Positions 1-12,778 of a stretch of 64,000 bases of DNA are shown piece after piece. Below the pieces are notes generated by a model. It was given only the letters and a program-made list of their open reading frames with translations. It made no database searches and was not told the origin of the DNA. The first letter of the stretch is position 1. Every line of letters starts with the position of its first letter. The translations under genes and the position numbers were made by a program. The DNA lies in the NCBI GenBank assembly GCA_037179335.1, contig JAKZHN010000002.1, positions 1,612,001 to 1,676,000 of the forward strand, in the 5' to 3' direction. The DNA is from Cyclaneusma minus. Lineage: Eukaryota; Ascomycota; Leotiomycetes; Marthamycetales; Marthamycetaceae.

Positions 1-1416
1 ACAATAAAGGGGCTAATCGATGGCAGATCTCTGGGCTGGTGGTGCTGTGAACTCTTCACTCTGCCATTTGGAACATGGCTTCCAGCTTGATTTCAAGGAA
101 TAAGTATAAAGGTTCCTCGAGAAGCTGTGCATTCCTCTCAAAATCCCAAAACGTGCACCGAATTCGTCACAGCGCAGTTATGCAGGCAAGATTGCGAAAA
201 CTGGTGTGTCGTTGTGTCCGCGATATTTCCAACCTGCGTAAGGTTTGAGCAGTTGGGGTCTTGTATTTTTCCTGCTTGAATGTATAAAGTATATTTGGGA
301 GAAGTAACAGTAGTGGTTTCATGCGACGGCAGGAAAATTTGGGCAATGATAGGGTGAAAGGCGGGCAGGAACTGTTATGAATCATCACCCTGATGTTTTG
401 CTTAAGGTGTAAGATAGAGGGGCCAGAGCAAAAATTATAAAAGTGCTCCGACGACCCTCCAGCTTCCTCTTTCAACATCCTTAGGGCTGGGCGCAGAGGA
501 TCACGCGGTGGCCACGAAGTACCTAGTCGCGCAGGCAAGACGCTTTTCGTAGATTATGAGACTGCGAGACTGGTGTTTCGTCTTATACTAAAGTCACAAA
601 TTTGTCTCAAGATCTGTTTTCCAGAAATCCTATGGGAATTTGGCTGAACGAAATGACAGCAGTGATTTCAAACGACGATAAGAGGGCTGATCGGTAGCAG
701 GCTGGCAGGCTTGTATTGCTGTGAATCATCTATTTGAAATTTGCAGCTCCAAGCTTTGCTCCTAGTTTAATTTCCACAGACCAAAAAAGGGCTATTAAAG
801 TCCTTCGACGACCCTTCTAATTCCTCTCCCAAGTTCTGCCAGCGACTTTTCCTACCCCAATGGAAATGGACGACGCAGTGGCGCAGGCAAGGCCTCTCTC
901 GCCAATGGTGGTTTCCAAGCCTAGTGTGTTGTTTTGTCCGCGGAGTTTCGAGAAGTCTCCATGGTGATTTGGGGCCCAGAATTTTTTCCCTATCTGGCAT
1001 AAGTCTGGAAGTTCGTTGAGTGGAGCAACAGCAGTGCTTTCGGACGACTGTGGGAGAGCTGAATGGCAGCCAATTAGCAAGCTAGAACTGCTGTGAATCA
1101 TAGGCCGATATTTTTTTACCTTAATGTCTACGGTAGAAGGACCAAGGCAAGAGCTATATAGAGAGTCTCCAAGTCCTTGGACTCCTCTCCAAATTTTCCA
1201 AGCATGAGAGCTTCCCCGGACGATCTGCCTTTTCTGACCGCAATTGCGCAAGCAGGTGTTCCTTCGTAAATAGCGAGACTAACACTCGGTTCTGTCTGGG
1301 TGGTTTAACAGTTGTCTGCAGAGTGATGATCGGGAGCCAGGATTACCTTTCCCTTTTCTTTTTCTGAGATTGCGCAAGTCTGTAATTATTTGATTGGACG
1401 AAGCGACAGCAGTTAT
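1..1416. repeat. Diverged ~350-bp tandem array, left part
   Basis: This stretch is built from degenerate direct repeats of about 330-375 bp. Units begin near 300, 648, 1022 and 1399 with a shared start resembling GACAGCAGTG followed by ACGACG. Each unit then has a GCTGTGAATCATC-like stretch, a TATA-like box (about 105, 436, 793 and 1155), and a GCGCAGGCAAG-like stretch (about 180, 525, 882 and 1247). The array continues at 8984 after the LTR element and probably runs off the left edge. No convincing coding frame is conserved between units; the small open frames here differ from unit to unit. I do not recognise the repeat. It could be a telomere-associated or other satellite-like repeat, or tandemly copied promoter segments. 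Confidence 0.72.
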
Positions 1417-1562
1417 TGTCAGTCACATGCAGGGGGGCTGGCACCATGATAGAGAGCGATAGTGTCTATTCGTGGGTAGCTGCAAGACCTTAAGGATCCT
1501 GGAGCTCTAGCGCTAGTCTTAGCACCAAAGCTAGGGTTAAGCCCTGCCCTGGGGAATCAACA
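1417..1562. repeat. Left LTR (146 bp)
   Basis: This is the direct repeat partner of 8833-8978. Both copies are exactly 146 bp and share the stretch GTGTCTATTCGTGGGTAGCT. Most differences I see between them are transitions. GTTAT precedes it. Confidence 0.92.
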
Positions 1563-4176
1563 CCCCCTTTACAATTATTGCTATAATGGTATATCGTGCC
1601 TAAATTTCTAAATAAAATAAATAAACCCCCTTAAAACTTATAATTATACAATTTAAATATATTTAATAATTTCAAATTTTAATTTCCCTTAATCCTAATT
1701 TATTACCATTTAAATTTTTAAATTATGCATATTTTAGCTAAAAAATAATAATAAATAAATTAAAAAAATAGCTTAATCAAAAGGTTAGCTATATTTTTCT
1801 CGCTAATAATATAGTTCGTGTTTTTTTAAAAAAAATTGGCAAAATTATATATAACGAATATTTATATACTTAATGCATTGCTGGACTCTAATTCTTTAAA
1901 TAATCAAATTTATAAAAATATTATTTGCTAAAAACAATACAAATTAAATTGGGGCCCATATAGCCAATTTTAATTAAAAATATCTATGCCTAAAAGATTT
2001 TTTTAATTAATTTATTTAAAGCGTACAGCTTAAATTTTATAAAATTCAGAAAAACAAAATTTTGCTTTCCAAATTTTTAAAAACTTAAAGCTTTAGCTAT
2101 TATTAAAATAAATTTACTATAAAATATATATATATTTTAATTTTTAATATAATTAGCATTTAAATAGCCTAGAAATTTTAGCTTAGCAAATTTAAAGCTA
2201 ATATATTAATAAATAACTTCTAAAAATTTCTAATTTTAAATATAGCAAAATAGCTATTATAAAGCATTAATATAAATAATATTTAAATTAAAAGCGAATT
2301 AAATTAGGTTAATAATTTCAAATATTATATTTGGCCTAGTATTTACAATTGCATATATAATAAAGCCAATTTTGTATAAATAATTATAAATTTTGGCAGC
2401 AATAGCCTTGCCAAAATTGCTAATTAAAGTTTTACGCAATTTTTCAAGCATAGAAATAAATTTAAAATGGCAATTAACTATGCCAAAATGCACTAGTATT
2501 TTAATTAAATATAATTATAAAACCATCCGGTTTATAAATAAAATTAATACCAAAAAAACGCTTGGCTTTATTTGAATTCTTTATATTAAATTTGAAATTT
2601 AATTTAATTTTAAAAGCTGTAATAATATTTTAAATTAATTTAAAAATAAAAGAATTATTAATATAAATAATTAAAAACAGCTTTTATTTATTTTTTATAA
2701 ATATATAGGAATTTAAATCTAGAGATTTAAAATTCAAAATTTTTAAAGCTTTAATTAATATATTTTGCCAAAGTATAGGGAATTGCTTAAAATTATAAAA
2801 AACTTTAAATAGCTTATAAATTAAGTTACTTTTTTTTAAAATTTATAAAGGTATTTAATAAATAATGTTTCAAAAATTAAAATATTAAAAAAGACTATTA
2901 CTATATTCATTTAATATATTAGCCAATTTTTGGTAATTATAAAAACTATAAATCTTTTTAACAAGGCTAATTTAATAATATCAGTATAAATCTTAATATA
3001 ATGTTTTTCAAATTTTTGGGAAAAACCCTTAATTATTTATTTGGCCTTATAAAAACCATTATTTTTAATAGTATAAATTTAGCGTTTTTTAAAAATAGAT
3101 TTATTAGTTTTGGCGGCGAATTTGCGAATTAAATGCCAAATTTTATTTAATTAAAAAAGACTAAATTCCTAATTTATAGCTTTTTTTTATTTATTCTATT
3201 TAAAATATTAAATAATTTTAATATAGTTGTAAAAAATATTTAATTAATTAAAAGTATTTATAATAATGTAGCAAATATATTACTGCTTTTTTAAAAAGGC
3301 CAAATATGCGTATTGTTTTTTATTAAAGTGCTTTATTTTGCGCTAATTTTTATTATTTTAAATGCTAACTTTTATAATTAGCTAAAGGGAAATTGTTTTT
3401 TTAATTAATAAGCTAATTTCAAATTGCTTAAAAGCAAATTTAAATAGCTTAGCAAAAATAATTGAAATATTTAATTATTGGGTTTTTAATTGCAGAAATA
3501 TAATTCATTGCTTTTTCGGACCAAAGCTGGAATTAAGAATATTGAATCTAATTTTTGAAAATACTATATATTTTGGTATAGCTGTTACTTTTAAATTGTA
3601 AGATTTATAATTTGCAAATATATTTGCAAATGGTTTTTCCGGAATTGCTTTTGCTAAATTAAATTATATTACTAAATTAGGTATTAGAATTGCATTAAAA
3701 ACCCAATTAAAATTGAAACTTCTATAAAGTCTTTATTTTTTATTTTTTAATCGGCTATTTAAAAATTGCAGAAAATTATTAAAATAGCAAATATATTTAT
3801 TAAATATAATATAAAATATATAAACTATTTTTTTGCGCTTAAAAAATAGATTATATAAATTCTAAAATTTTAATAGCCAAATAAAATACCAAATTCTATT
3901 CTAGCCGCTATTTTATTCTCTATTATACGTTTTTTTTAAAAAATATAAGCAAATATTTAATATTTTAATATTTGTAACTATAAAATATTAGACTTAATAG
4001 CCTTGCCGAATAAAAACTTTATAAATTTGCCAATATAAATTTAAAAACTGAGCAAAACTAAAGCCATTTGATTAGAAATATAAATAATTTCCTTTACAAT
4101 TAAATTCCAATAAAACTAAAACTCTAAATATTTCAAATATATATATTTTATTTTTTTAATGCAAACTTTATTTATT

Positions 4177-4370
4177 TATTTATTTATTTTGATTATTATC
4201 TAGCTATTAAGGCCATGCAATAATGACTAAGGTAATAAATCAAGCAGGGCTAAAATTATAGAAAAGTCCGGGCAAAATCCGAACTTTTAATTCTTTTCTG
4301 GATCAAATTATTTTGACTTTTTTTTATAAAGACAGCGGGGGTTTTTGGCTATAAATAAATCACGGGCCTA
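4177..4370. repeat. Dispersed repeat, copy 1 (partner at 23330)
   Basis: Starting with a TTTA-repeat tract, this segment shares ordered blocks with 23330-23520. The blocks include ATTATTATCTAGCTATTAA, AATAAATCAAGCAGGGCTAA and GGGGGTTTTTGGCT followed by TAAATAAAT. Each copy lies inside a different LTR element, so it is a repeat family, probably the end of a transposon inserted in both. Exact ends could not be set. Confidence 0.65.
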
Positions 4371-7183
4371 TATAAATAAAATTTTAGTAATGCCATGCTT
4401 TTAAATTCCAAATTTATTTATATTTATACTATATTTCCAAGCCAATGTTTCTGTCCGATTAAATTTGTTTCTAGCTTTAGACAAAGCCCAGCCTTTTTTA
4501 TCTTTTATTTTTAAGCTTTCATTATTTATATTAAATTTAAAAACTGCTTTTTTATTAAATTAAAACCAGCCAAGTTTTTTACGGCCTATAGCTAAAATTT
4601 TACAAATAAATTTAATTAGCTAATTTTTAAATTAGTTTCCATTTATTTAATACTATTATAGCGCATTTGGAATTTCTAATAAATTATAAAAAAATGGGTT
4701 TTCTATATTAAAAAGCTGCTAATTTTAAAAATTTCCTATTGCAAATAAAAAAATTATATATTTTAATTTTTAATAAAATCCCGGCCAATTGCTTTATTCA
4801 AATTTGCTAAAGTATATTTATCTTGCGGCCCTTTAATACTATGGCTTTTTTAATGCTAATATATAATATTAGAAAAGCTATAAATTAATAATAGCAGGGG
4901 TTTTAAATTTTATTTAGCTTTTAATATTGAACAAAATTATTTAGCGGTTTTTTAAATAAAATTCAATTTTTTAAATAATAAATTATAAAGTTTTTTTAAT
5001 TATTCTTTTTTGCATTTGATATTTTAAACAAGCCTAGCCTATAAAAAAAAGCAATAAAAGAACAGGGCAGCAATATTAATTTATAATATTAATGCTCTAA
5101 ATAAGAATTTGCTAAATTAGGGCCGGAATTTAATTATAATTATTTTTAAAATATAAAAGCCGCTATAAATAAAAAGATTATATATATATATTAATTATTT
5201 AATAAAAACCGGCTAAAAGAATATTAAAATATAGAATTTATAAAACATTTGGGGTTTTTGGCAACTATATATTGGCTATTTAGCGGAATTGGCTAAAAAA
5301 GAAATGAATATAAAAATCCCGGCTATATAGCAAAGGCCGATTGGATTTTTTAAAAAAATAAAAAATATTTGAAAAATAAAAGATTTATAAAAATGATTTT
5401 CAATTTAGCGTATATTATTGTTTAATTTAGTATAAAACAATCTGGGCTTTTAATAAAAAATTAATATATTTCTGGTATTTATTAATAGCGGCCAAAAGAT
5501 ATATAGCAAAATAATAAAAAAAGCAAAATATATTTATTGGTTTTTAAATACTTTTAATAATAAATTAATTAATAATTGGCTATTATTATTAATATTATTT
5601 CTATAATTAATATATAATATCATAAATTATAAAAAATTTCTCGTAATGGAAAAATTAATATTATTAGCAATAGAAAGTTTAAAAGCCGAAAAACCGCTAA
5701 AAACCATTTAAAAAGATATTTGCTATATTTATGATAATTAAAAACATTATTTTAATCCTATTTAAAAAAAATCTTTTTATTAAGCTTTAATAATTTAATA
5801 GCGATATTGGCAGTTTTTTGAATTTTTAATAGGAATTTAATTAGCAATAGAAAAATTGAAACTATTCCTATTATTAAATTAAAATTATTAAGAAAATTAG
5901 AAAAACTGGCTAAAAATACGCTAGGGATTTTTTGGCTAATTCAAATAGCCCAAAGCCATTATAAAGCGGTTTTGGCATTTTTTGATTTTTTTTTCGATTA
6001 TTTCATAGCGGCAATTATTAATAGCGATAATAGGGTTAAATTTATTGCCATTATTAAATAATTAACACTATTAAAATTAAAAGAAAAAGCTAAATCGATT
6101 ATTACAGCGCTTAACCGGCCAAAAATCGCGGTTTGTAAAAAGAGGTTTTGCTTTTGTATATGTAAATGAATGCAAATTTTAATATTTCTTTTAGCCACTT
6201 TATTTTATTTACAAATATAAATGCTAATAATTTTCAAAATCTAATTATGTTTAACTGTATAAATTTTAAACTTTTTAATACTATATTTAATGCTATTATT
6301 CAATTTATAAATAGCAATTGTATAGCCAAATTAAATTTTAATATAAGCAAAATATTCAATTATAGCATTTTAAATTTTAAATTTAATAACAAAGCAATAG
6401 CATTTACAAAAAACAAATTAAATTATTAATAAAAATAATTTCGTATTTTTTCTAGACTCCAGAGATTTTAATTTTAAATAAATCAATATATATTTTCAAA
6501 AATAATTATAAAGCTTTATTAAAGCTTTTTTTAAAAGCAATTCATTGGCTTTTGCCCAATTTGCAAAGCATATAATTTGTTTTTGGATTATTTTTAAAAT
6601 TGCTTTTAATATTAATATTTTAAATAATAGCTCAAGTTTTTCTAGTTTCATTATAAAAAAATATAGCCCAATCTTTTATACCAAAGCTTTATATTTTCAA
6701 ATTTTATTTAAATTTTAAAAATACTATACAAATTTCCGGACTTTAAAAAGCTTGCAAGCTAAATTTTATAATTAATAATTTATAAAGCTTTAAAATTATT
6801 TGCTAAATTGCAAATCAAACTATTTTTATTACTAAAATAATAATAAAGTTTAATTGCTTTTATAAAAAACAAATTAAAAAAACTATTAATTAAATAAATA
6901 CAATTTTTTAAAAAAACCATTTTTAAAACTATTATTAAAAAATCGACCAATTAAATAAATATTACTATAATAAATGGCTATGATAAATTTATTAGCAGTT
7001 TTATAAATTCTAAATATTTTTATAGCCTTTCAAATAATAAATAGCTTTTTTCTAAATCCAAATATAGCAATTTATTTTAATATTTAAAATTCAAAAAACT
7101 GGAAAAGAAAACTTTAATATTAAAAAAGCGTAAACGCTATTATTTTTTATAAAATAATAATTTTGCTAAGCAAATATATTGGG

Positions 7184-7380
7184 ATCACCAGGGGTGGTGG
7201 CTCACACGCCAAAAAATAAATATATCCAGGTAAACGTTATATTAAATTTAAGCAGGAAAGAGAATAGGCTTTATGATATTAAAGCTATTCCCTCCTTTCT
7301 CCGCTAACTAAGCTACGCTTAAGCTAAGCTATTTATAATGGCTGGCTATAGCTATAGCTATAGCTATAATAATCGCAATA
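7184..7380. repeat. GC-richer patch, possible SINE-like insertion
   Basis: A less AT-rich island within the decayed element. It starts with a GGTGGCTCACACGCC stretch whose TGGCTCACACG fits the loose pol III A-box pattern TRGYNNANNNG. It ends in a short repeat of TAGCTA units. This is the layout of a tRNA-derived SINE, but I see no clear B box and no target duplication. It may instead be a fragment of another repeat that escaped RIP. Confidence 0.25.
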
Positions 7381-8832
7381 AAATAATTAATATTTTTTAA
7401 AAAATATAAAGCAATTGCATTTTTTATTAAATTTAATTGGATTATTTCAAATGCTATTAAAAACTTTATTAGAATATTTAACCCAATAAAGCTTATTTTA
7501 ATATTTTAAATTATATATATTGCAAATAAGGCCAAAATTTCAATTGCTTTTATTGTTTTTTTGCATTTTCTTTTTATTTTTATAATTTTTAAATTAATTT
7601 CTGCCATTTTTATTTCCATTATTGTTTTTTTTTTAAATTACTATTTTCAATTTTATTTTTTTTAAATCCTATCGCGCTATTAAAATACTAGCGCGTAATT
7701 ATTATAATTAGCTTTAAAAGTTTAATTTTTAACACCTTTATAAATATCAATTAGATTTATTTTATTTTTAGTTTTAATCGTTTGCGCATTAACGGAAATT
7801 CGGTTTATCCAAATAAAATAAAATAATTAAAATTTGGCTAAAAAGTATATAGCAATAAATTAATTGCTAACATTAATATAAATAGTTTTAAATGCAATAT
7901 TAAAATAATTTATATTATTAAAATCCTAAAATTTAATTTTAAACAAACGCAAAACAGCGGAAATTTAAAACGCAAAGCCTTTTTTTTATAGTACTTGCAA
8001 AAAGATCCTATTAAATAGCAAAAATTTTAATTTCTTGCAATAGCTTTATAAAATTATCCCTAATATAAGCAAATAAAATAAATAATACCAAAATATTATT
8101 TTGGGCCCAAATATTCTTTTATTCAAATATTATAAAATCTTTAAATTTGCAAATGCTTTTAATATATTTAAAAAAAAATTATGGCAAAAGCTAAATTTTA
8201 ATAAATATAATTCAGATTTTATAATTGGCAATATTTTAAAGGATTTTTTCCCTTAGAAAAAAAACTGCTTAAAAATAAAATATTGCATTATAAGAATTAT
8301 TAATATTTATAGCCTTTGGAAACAAGAAAAAAAAGGTTGCTTAATATTAAAAATAGTAATTTACCCTTATATATTCAAATGGCGAATAATTGCTAAAAAC
8401 TATTTAATAGCGTATTTGCATCAATTATATTAATATTTTCAAAATTAGCAAAGCAAGCTTTTTAAAAACTACTAATTAAATATACTGCAGAAGTTTCTGC
8501 AAAAAGAAATTCAAGCTTTTCTAAATTGCTTCTGCTATTTATTTAAATAAAAAACTTAAAATTTTAAATTTGCAAAATATTTTTGCAAAATAAATGAAAA
8601 GCTTTTATTTTAAAACTTGGGCTCCAACGCGCAAGTATTTTGACTGCGGAACTTGGCAGGATTCAATTTTACCCAAATCTGCCATTTTGCAAATAAAGAA
8701 AATTTGCAAGACAAATTAATTAAATCTTGCAATCTGCCAAGACTGCAAGAATCTCTAATAAACCTGCAATTAATGGAATTTAAAAGGAGGAAAATAAAAT
8801 TAAAGCGCAAAATCGACGCCGGGCACATAACC

Positions 8833-8978
8833 TGTCAGTCACACGCAGGGGGACTGGCATCATAATAGAGAACAATAGTGTCTATTCGTGGGTAGCTGCA
8901 GGACCTTAAGGGTCCTGGAGCTCTGGCGCTAGTCTTAGCGCCAAGGCTAGGGTTAAGCCCTGCCCTGGGGAGTCAACA
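8833..8978. repeat. Right LTR (146 bp)
   Basis: Partner of 1417-1562, of equal length. It ends in TCAACA followed by the target duplication GTTAT at 8979-8983. Confidence 0.92.
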
Positions 8979-8983
8979 GTTAT

Positions 8984-10045
8984 TCTTGATAATGGTGAGT
9001 AGATTGAGCGACGGCAGGGTGGCTGGTATTGCTGTGACACGTCCATCCCTTTTTTTTTGACTTGCTCTCCAGCTTGACTTCTCATGGTCCAAGTATGGGC
9101 TATAAAAGTAGTCGATGTGCATTTGAATTTCTTTCTCAAGATCGTCAATCAACCTGAACCAACTGACTTGCGCGAGCAGGACGTTTTTCGCGGATCGCGA
9201 AACTGCTATGACTTTGTCCGCAATATTTCCCATTTCTAATCTTTCGAATGATCGGGGAACGAGAATCCCAAATTCTTTTTGCCTAGGTTTGCGAGTGACT
9301 ATTAGGACGAAGCACCAGCAACAGTGGCTTTAGACGACGGTGAGAAGACCTGAGTGATGACGGGGTGACTGGCTAGTATTTCTATAAGTCATCCTCCCGA
9401 AATTAGAAATACAGCCTTGCTCCAGGGACCCAGAAAGAACTATAAAAGGAGTCGATGGGTCTTCGAAGTTCTCCTCAAGTTCGCAATCACGCGAATAGTG
9501 ACACAATTGTGGAGACATGACTCCTTTCGCAAATAGCGAGACTATAGCTAAGCCCTTTCCAGGTATTCCGCACCTTCCGGAAATCGATCGTTTCTTTTCC
9601 CCTGCGAGAGTCTGACTCCAGACTAGCGTTGACAACGGTGGTTTTAGACGACGGTGAAAGGGCAGAGTGATAGCAGGTCAGCAGCATCGTGGTGCTGTGG
9701 TAGTTATTGTGCTCCCAGCTGTGAATCTTTCCAAGGTTTTAATTTTAAGGGATCGAGGAAAGACTATTACAGGGGTCTCTAAGTATTGGACTTTCTCTCC
9801 AAGATTGGTAGAAAGACATATAAGTAATATCATGTGGTGCAGTTGCAGATGCAAGACTCCTTTCCCGAATTGCGAGATTTGGGCTGGTATGGGATTTAGA
9901 ATCCGTGTTAAAAAACCACGGTTAATTTTCTTGATTTTTCTTTAGAGTGGTGAAAGGTGAAGGAGTCACTTGAGTGGAGTCAGCAGCAGTATTTTCGATC
10001 TCCGAAGAGTTCACAAGCCGTAGCTTGAGCCAATGACTAAGATCA
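8984..10045. repeat. Diverged ~350-bp tandem array, right part
   Basis: Continuation of the array at 1-1416. Units begin near 9308, 9624 and 9950, and the one cut by the LTR element spans 1399-1416 and 8984-9307. TATA-like boxes lie at about 9101, 9441 (both TATAAAAG) and 9765. After subtracting the 7567-bp insertion, box-to-box spacing is about 379, 340 and 324 bp, close to the left part. The array fades out at about 10045, just before the 3' end of gene A. Confidence 0.7.
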
Positions 10046-10096
10046 CAACAAGCAGCAGACTGCATAGAAAGCAGTCCCAAAAGGTTCCTCCGATCT

Positions 10097-12017
10097 TCAC
10101 AACGTAGAAAGCCCCAGCGCCAGACGGACATGGCTTTCGACCATGCTGTGCTTCTGGTGGCCGGATCTTGTGAACTTGAGTTTCCATTCGGGGTTCAGGA
10201 GGATGGGAAATTCGGCGTAGCTTATGGGTGGCATTGGCTGCGAGGGGCCCACTCCTTTCGACATGGCGGCGTATGGATGGACAAGCCACATATCGCCAGT
10301 TTTGCCAATCAGTTCCACCCCGGGCATATCGCGGTCCTCGTTGAATTGTTGCTCGAGCCCCTTGATCTTGGCTTCGTTGAGGGCGTCAGGATCATTCATC
10401 TGAGCCAAGTGTTAGTTTTCCGTGTCGTAATTACTCAAACGGGGTAAACAAGGAATACTAATTACGTACTACAGCTTCGGCGACCTTTCGAACCGTTCCG
10501 GGATAGACAACCCAGGCACCCTGGCCCGACTGGATGTCGGTCTGGAGAATCACGACCCATAATCCCAGGTTAGGATGAGGACCGACAAGCAGCTTCTTGG
10601 ACATTCCACCCGGATCATTTCCATCCCTCATGTTGATCTGTCCCGACACGTTGAACCAAACCACCCCGTCCTCGTTGATGAAGTCCATTCGCTTCAGACT
10701 TCCCACCAACTGGGGAATCTTCCGCAAAAGCGCCGACTGATCTGCGAGAGGGTCACAGTCGTACCAAGTTGAAGCCCGTTCGAGTTGGCTCCACGGCTTG
10801 CACTTTCCCTCAACAAACTCCTCGGGTACATAAGACTTGAGTTTGAGAAGTTCTCTGGCTTTCTGCTTGGCAAAGTCGGTAGAGACGCCTTTGATTCTGA
10901 GAATACCGTTCGTGTAGAAGACCGTGATCGCTTCGATTGAGATTCGGTCAGGAATTTTGTTGGTAGATTTGGTAGCCTGGACAATGCCAAGATGATCATC
11001 GAGCTGGCTGGTGCTGCTTGGCATTCGGGGAGCGATAGGGTACATCGCCAAATCAGGACCAAGGCCAGGGTAAAGGGCAAGAGGCTCGGTGGAGCTGTCG
11101 AACGTGTGAGGAGCGTTCATGTCCCCAAACATCCACTCGCTGGAGTTGCCAGGATGACCAGCGTGGGCCTCGCCGCCTGGGACCTGCGCAGCGCCAGGAT
11201 GGGTATCGTGACTCTGGTCGAAGTTGCTCTGGGAGCAGTGTTTCCGATAGTCCGGCCGGACCGATTTTTTTTTGGACCGTACTGATACGGTTTGACTTTT
11301 TTAAAAATAGTCCCAATCGAATAAATATAGTTTCAGCTTTTAAGTTTCAGTTTTAGACCATGGCAAAACGGCGAGACCGTGGTTTGGATTATTAAGCTAT
11401 TGCTTGCCAAGGCTTGGCGAGCACGGACCGTTATACAAAGCTATTTAATTAATAATAATTCTAATTTTAAGTTTTTTTTAAATAATTAGCGTAATAGTAT
11501 TTATAATTGCTTTAGCTATAAACGCATATATTTTTTATATTAGTTTTTAAATTATAAGCTTTTTTAATTTCCAATTTTAAAAATCCATAAAGCCAAATTA
11601 AAAAACAATAAATTAATTCTTAGAAATTAAATTTAATAGCTTTTATAATTTAAAAAATTTCTATAAATTCCATTATTCAAAAATTCTGAAATGTTTTTAG
11701 TATTTTGAATGCAAATTAACTTTTTCTAATTTAATAAAAACAATTAAAAAATTCAAATTGTATTATTATGGCGTAAATTTAGTAAAAGCTATTTTAAGCT
11801 ATTTTTAGCATGCCAAATCATGGCGACCATGGTGAAAATTTGAGACCGCGATTTGGACCAAATAAATTTGGTTTATAGCTTTTATAAATGGTTTTAAACG
11901 GTACCGATACGGTTTAGGGCCGAAACCGCGGTCTCAGACTATCGGAAACACTTTCTGGGAGGCGGCGCCGGCGTTGGATCTCATGTTGGAATCAGCGGTG
12001 TTGTCGTTCGAGGCCAT
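10097..12017 (-). pseudogene. Family copy A, C-terminal PhyH-like domain, split by a MITE
   Basis: Minus-strand gene that I place in the clustered family. Coding parts are 12017 down to about 11954, then 11227-10470, and after a 70-bp intron (10400-10469, GTACGT...CTAAC...CAG) 10399-10097. A 718-bp hAT MITE separates the first 21 codons, starting MASNDNTADS, from the rest; skipping the MITE and one 8-bp duplication keeps the frame, giving about 374 residues. There is no cysteine module. The C-terminal domain is clear: FYTNGILRIKGVSTDFA, then QINMRDG, LGLWVVILQTDI, and GDMWLVHPY in exon 2. The WHxD metal motif expected of an active PhyH oxygenase is not seen. As it stands, translation could only start at the internal ATG at 11132, so the gene is probably inactive or N-terminally truncated. 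The family call is firm; function is unknown. Confidence 0.82.
11236..11953. mobile_element. hAT-type MITE inside gene A, TSD TCTGGGAG
   Basis: This 718-bp non-autonomous element begins CAGTGTTTCCGATAGTC and ends GACTATCGGAAACACTT, terminal inverted repeats of about 17 bp. The 8-bp duplication TCTGGGAG lies at 11228-11235 and 11954-11961. CAGTG-type ends with 8-bp duplications are the signature of hAT transposons. The inside is AT-rich with no transposase, and subterminal motifs such as GACCGTGGTTTGGA and GATACGGTTT recur. A second copy is at 53799-54522. Confidence 0.92.
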
Positions 12018-12778
12018 CCTGTTGACAGTCTTGGGTCTGTGGGAAATGCGTGTTCGAAGACAGTGTCAATTGAGAAGTATGCAGAGATGTGCGCGGAGGA
12101 AAATGGAGAGGGTTGTCGTTGTATGAAGGAGGTCGACGGTTGTAAGTGGAGAAGTGCGCCTTTCTGGACTAATGGCTTTGAATCCCGGGAAGGTCTTCGC
12201 CTCGAATTAAGCGAGGGCTGCTGCTGGAGCCAGCTCTCCATTACTTCTTCTATCCATGAAGAGCAACTCACAAGGGACTGTTTACCACGATATACTCGGT
12301 GGGCTATACGAGTGCCTCGCAAACAAGCGGGCGTTTATTCACCGATCGAGGCCCATAGCTCAAGCTACATGGACGACGCACCGAATTTATAAGTCACTTG
12401 ATTATGGAAAACATGGGGGAGAAACACCAGCTTTGATTCTGCTAACTGGTATTTATCATAGGTATTCCCTCGATATTGAACCAGGAAAGGACTACCTAAG
12501 GCGATACCAAACGCTACTATTGGTGCATGAAATGCAAAGCAAGCAAGGAAAGCAGGGCAAGCAAGCAAAGCAGAGCACAAGCTGAGCGCAAACTGAGCGC
12601 AAGTCAATTCCCCTAGAAACCGCGAAATCTAAACCGTTTGCACTCGAGAGCTTCCATTCCAATACTCACCCAAAGAGTGAGCTCTTTCTTCGGTGAAGGT
12701 TGAGCGAAGAAAAGGCACGCCGAAAGCTTGACATGGATGACATTCCGAGAGAAAGCGGGAGCGTGGTGCGGATAAACC
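12018..12778. other. Intergenic region between copies A and B
   Basis: It holds the upstream region of A and the downstream region of B. I see no supported gene: open frames on both strands overlap each other and lack family motifs. A purine-rich minisatellite-like stretch at about 12536-12606 repeats AGCAAGCAAAG-type and GAGCGCAA units. Confidence 0.5.

Larger units (their letters stand above)
1563..8832. other. AT-rich interior of the first LTR element, no intact gene
   Basis: The interior is dominated by A and T, with TpA-rich sequence and stop codons in all frames. The few open frames above 60 codons (near 2.3-2.6, 6.0-6.4 and 8.6-8.9 kb) are K/N/I/F-rich, as random AT-rich sequence would give, and show no recognisable domain. 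I could not identify reverse transcriptase or integrase motifs by eye. Confidence 0.75.
1417..8978. mobile_element. RIP-decayed LTR retrotransposon, 7.6 kb, TSD GTTAT
   Basis: Two 146-bp direct repeats bound a strongly AT-rich interior. The element begins TGTCAGTCAC and ends TCAACA, so it has TG...CA termini. It is flanked by the same five bases, GTTAT, at 1412-1416 and 8979-8983. Removing the element and one duplication restores normal spacing of the surrounding ~350-bp tandem repeat. No intact gag or pol frame survives. Orientation is uncertain: a purine-rich tract lies next to the left LTR when read on the minus strand, which would make the element minus-strand. It also carries a shared repeat at 4177-4370 and a GC-richer patch at 7184-7380, so nested insertions are likely. 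Confidence 0.9.

Noticed and set aside
2299..6429. Small open frames in the first AT-rich block
   Set aside because: They are rich in K, N, I and F, lack domains, and are no longer than expected by chance at this base composition.
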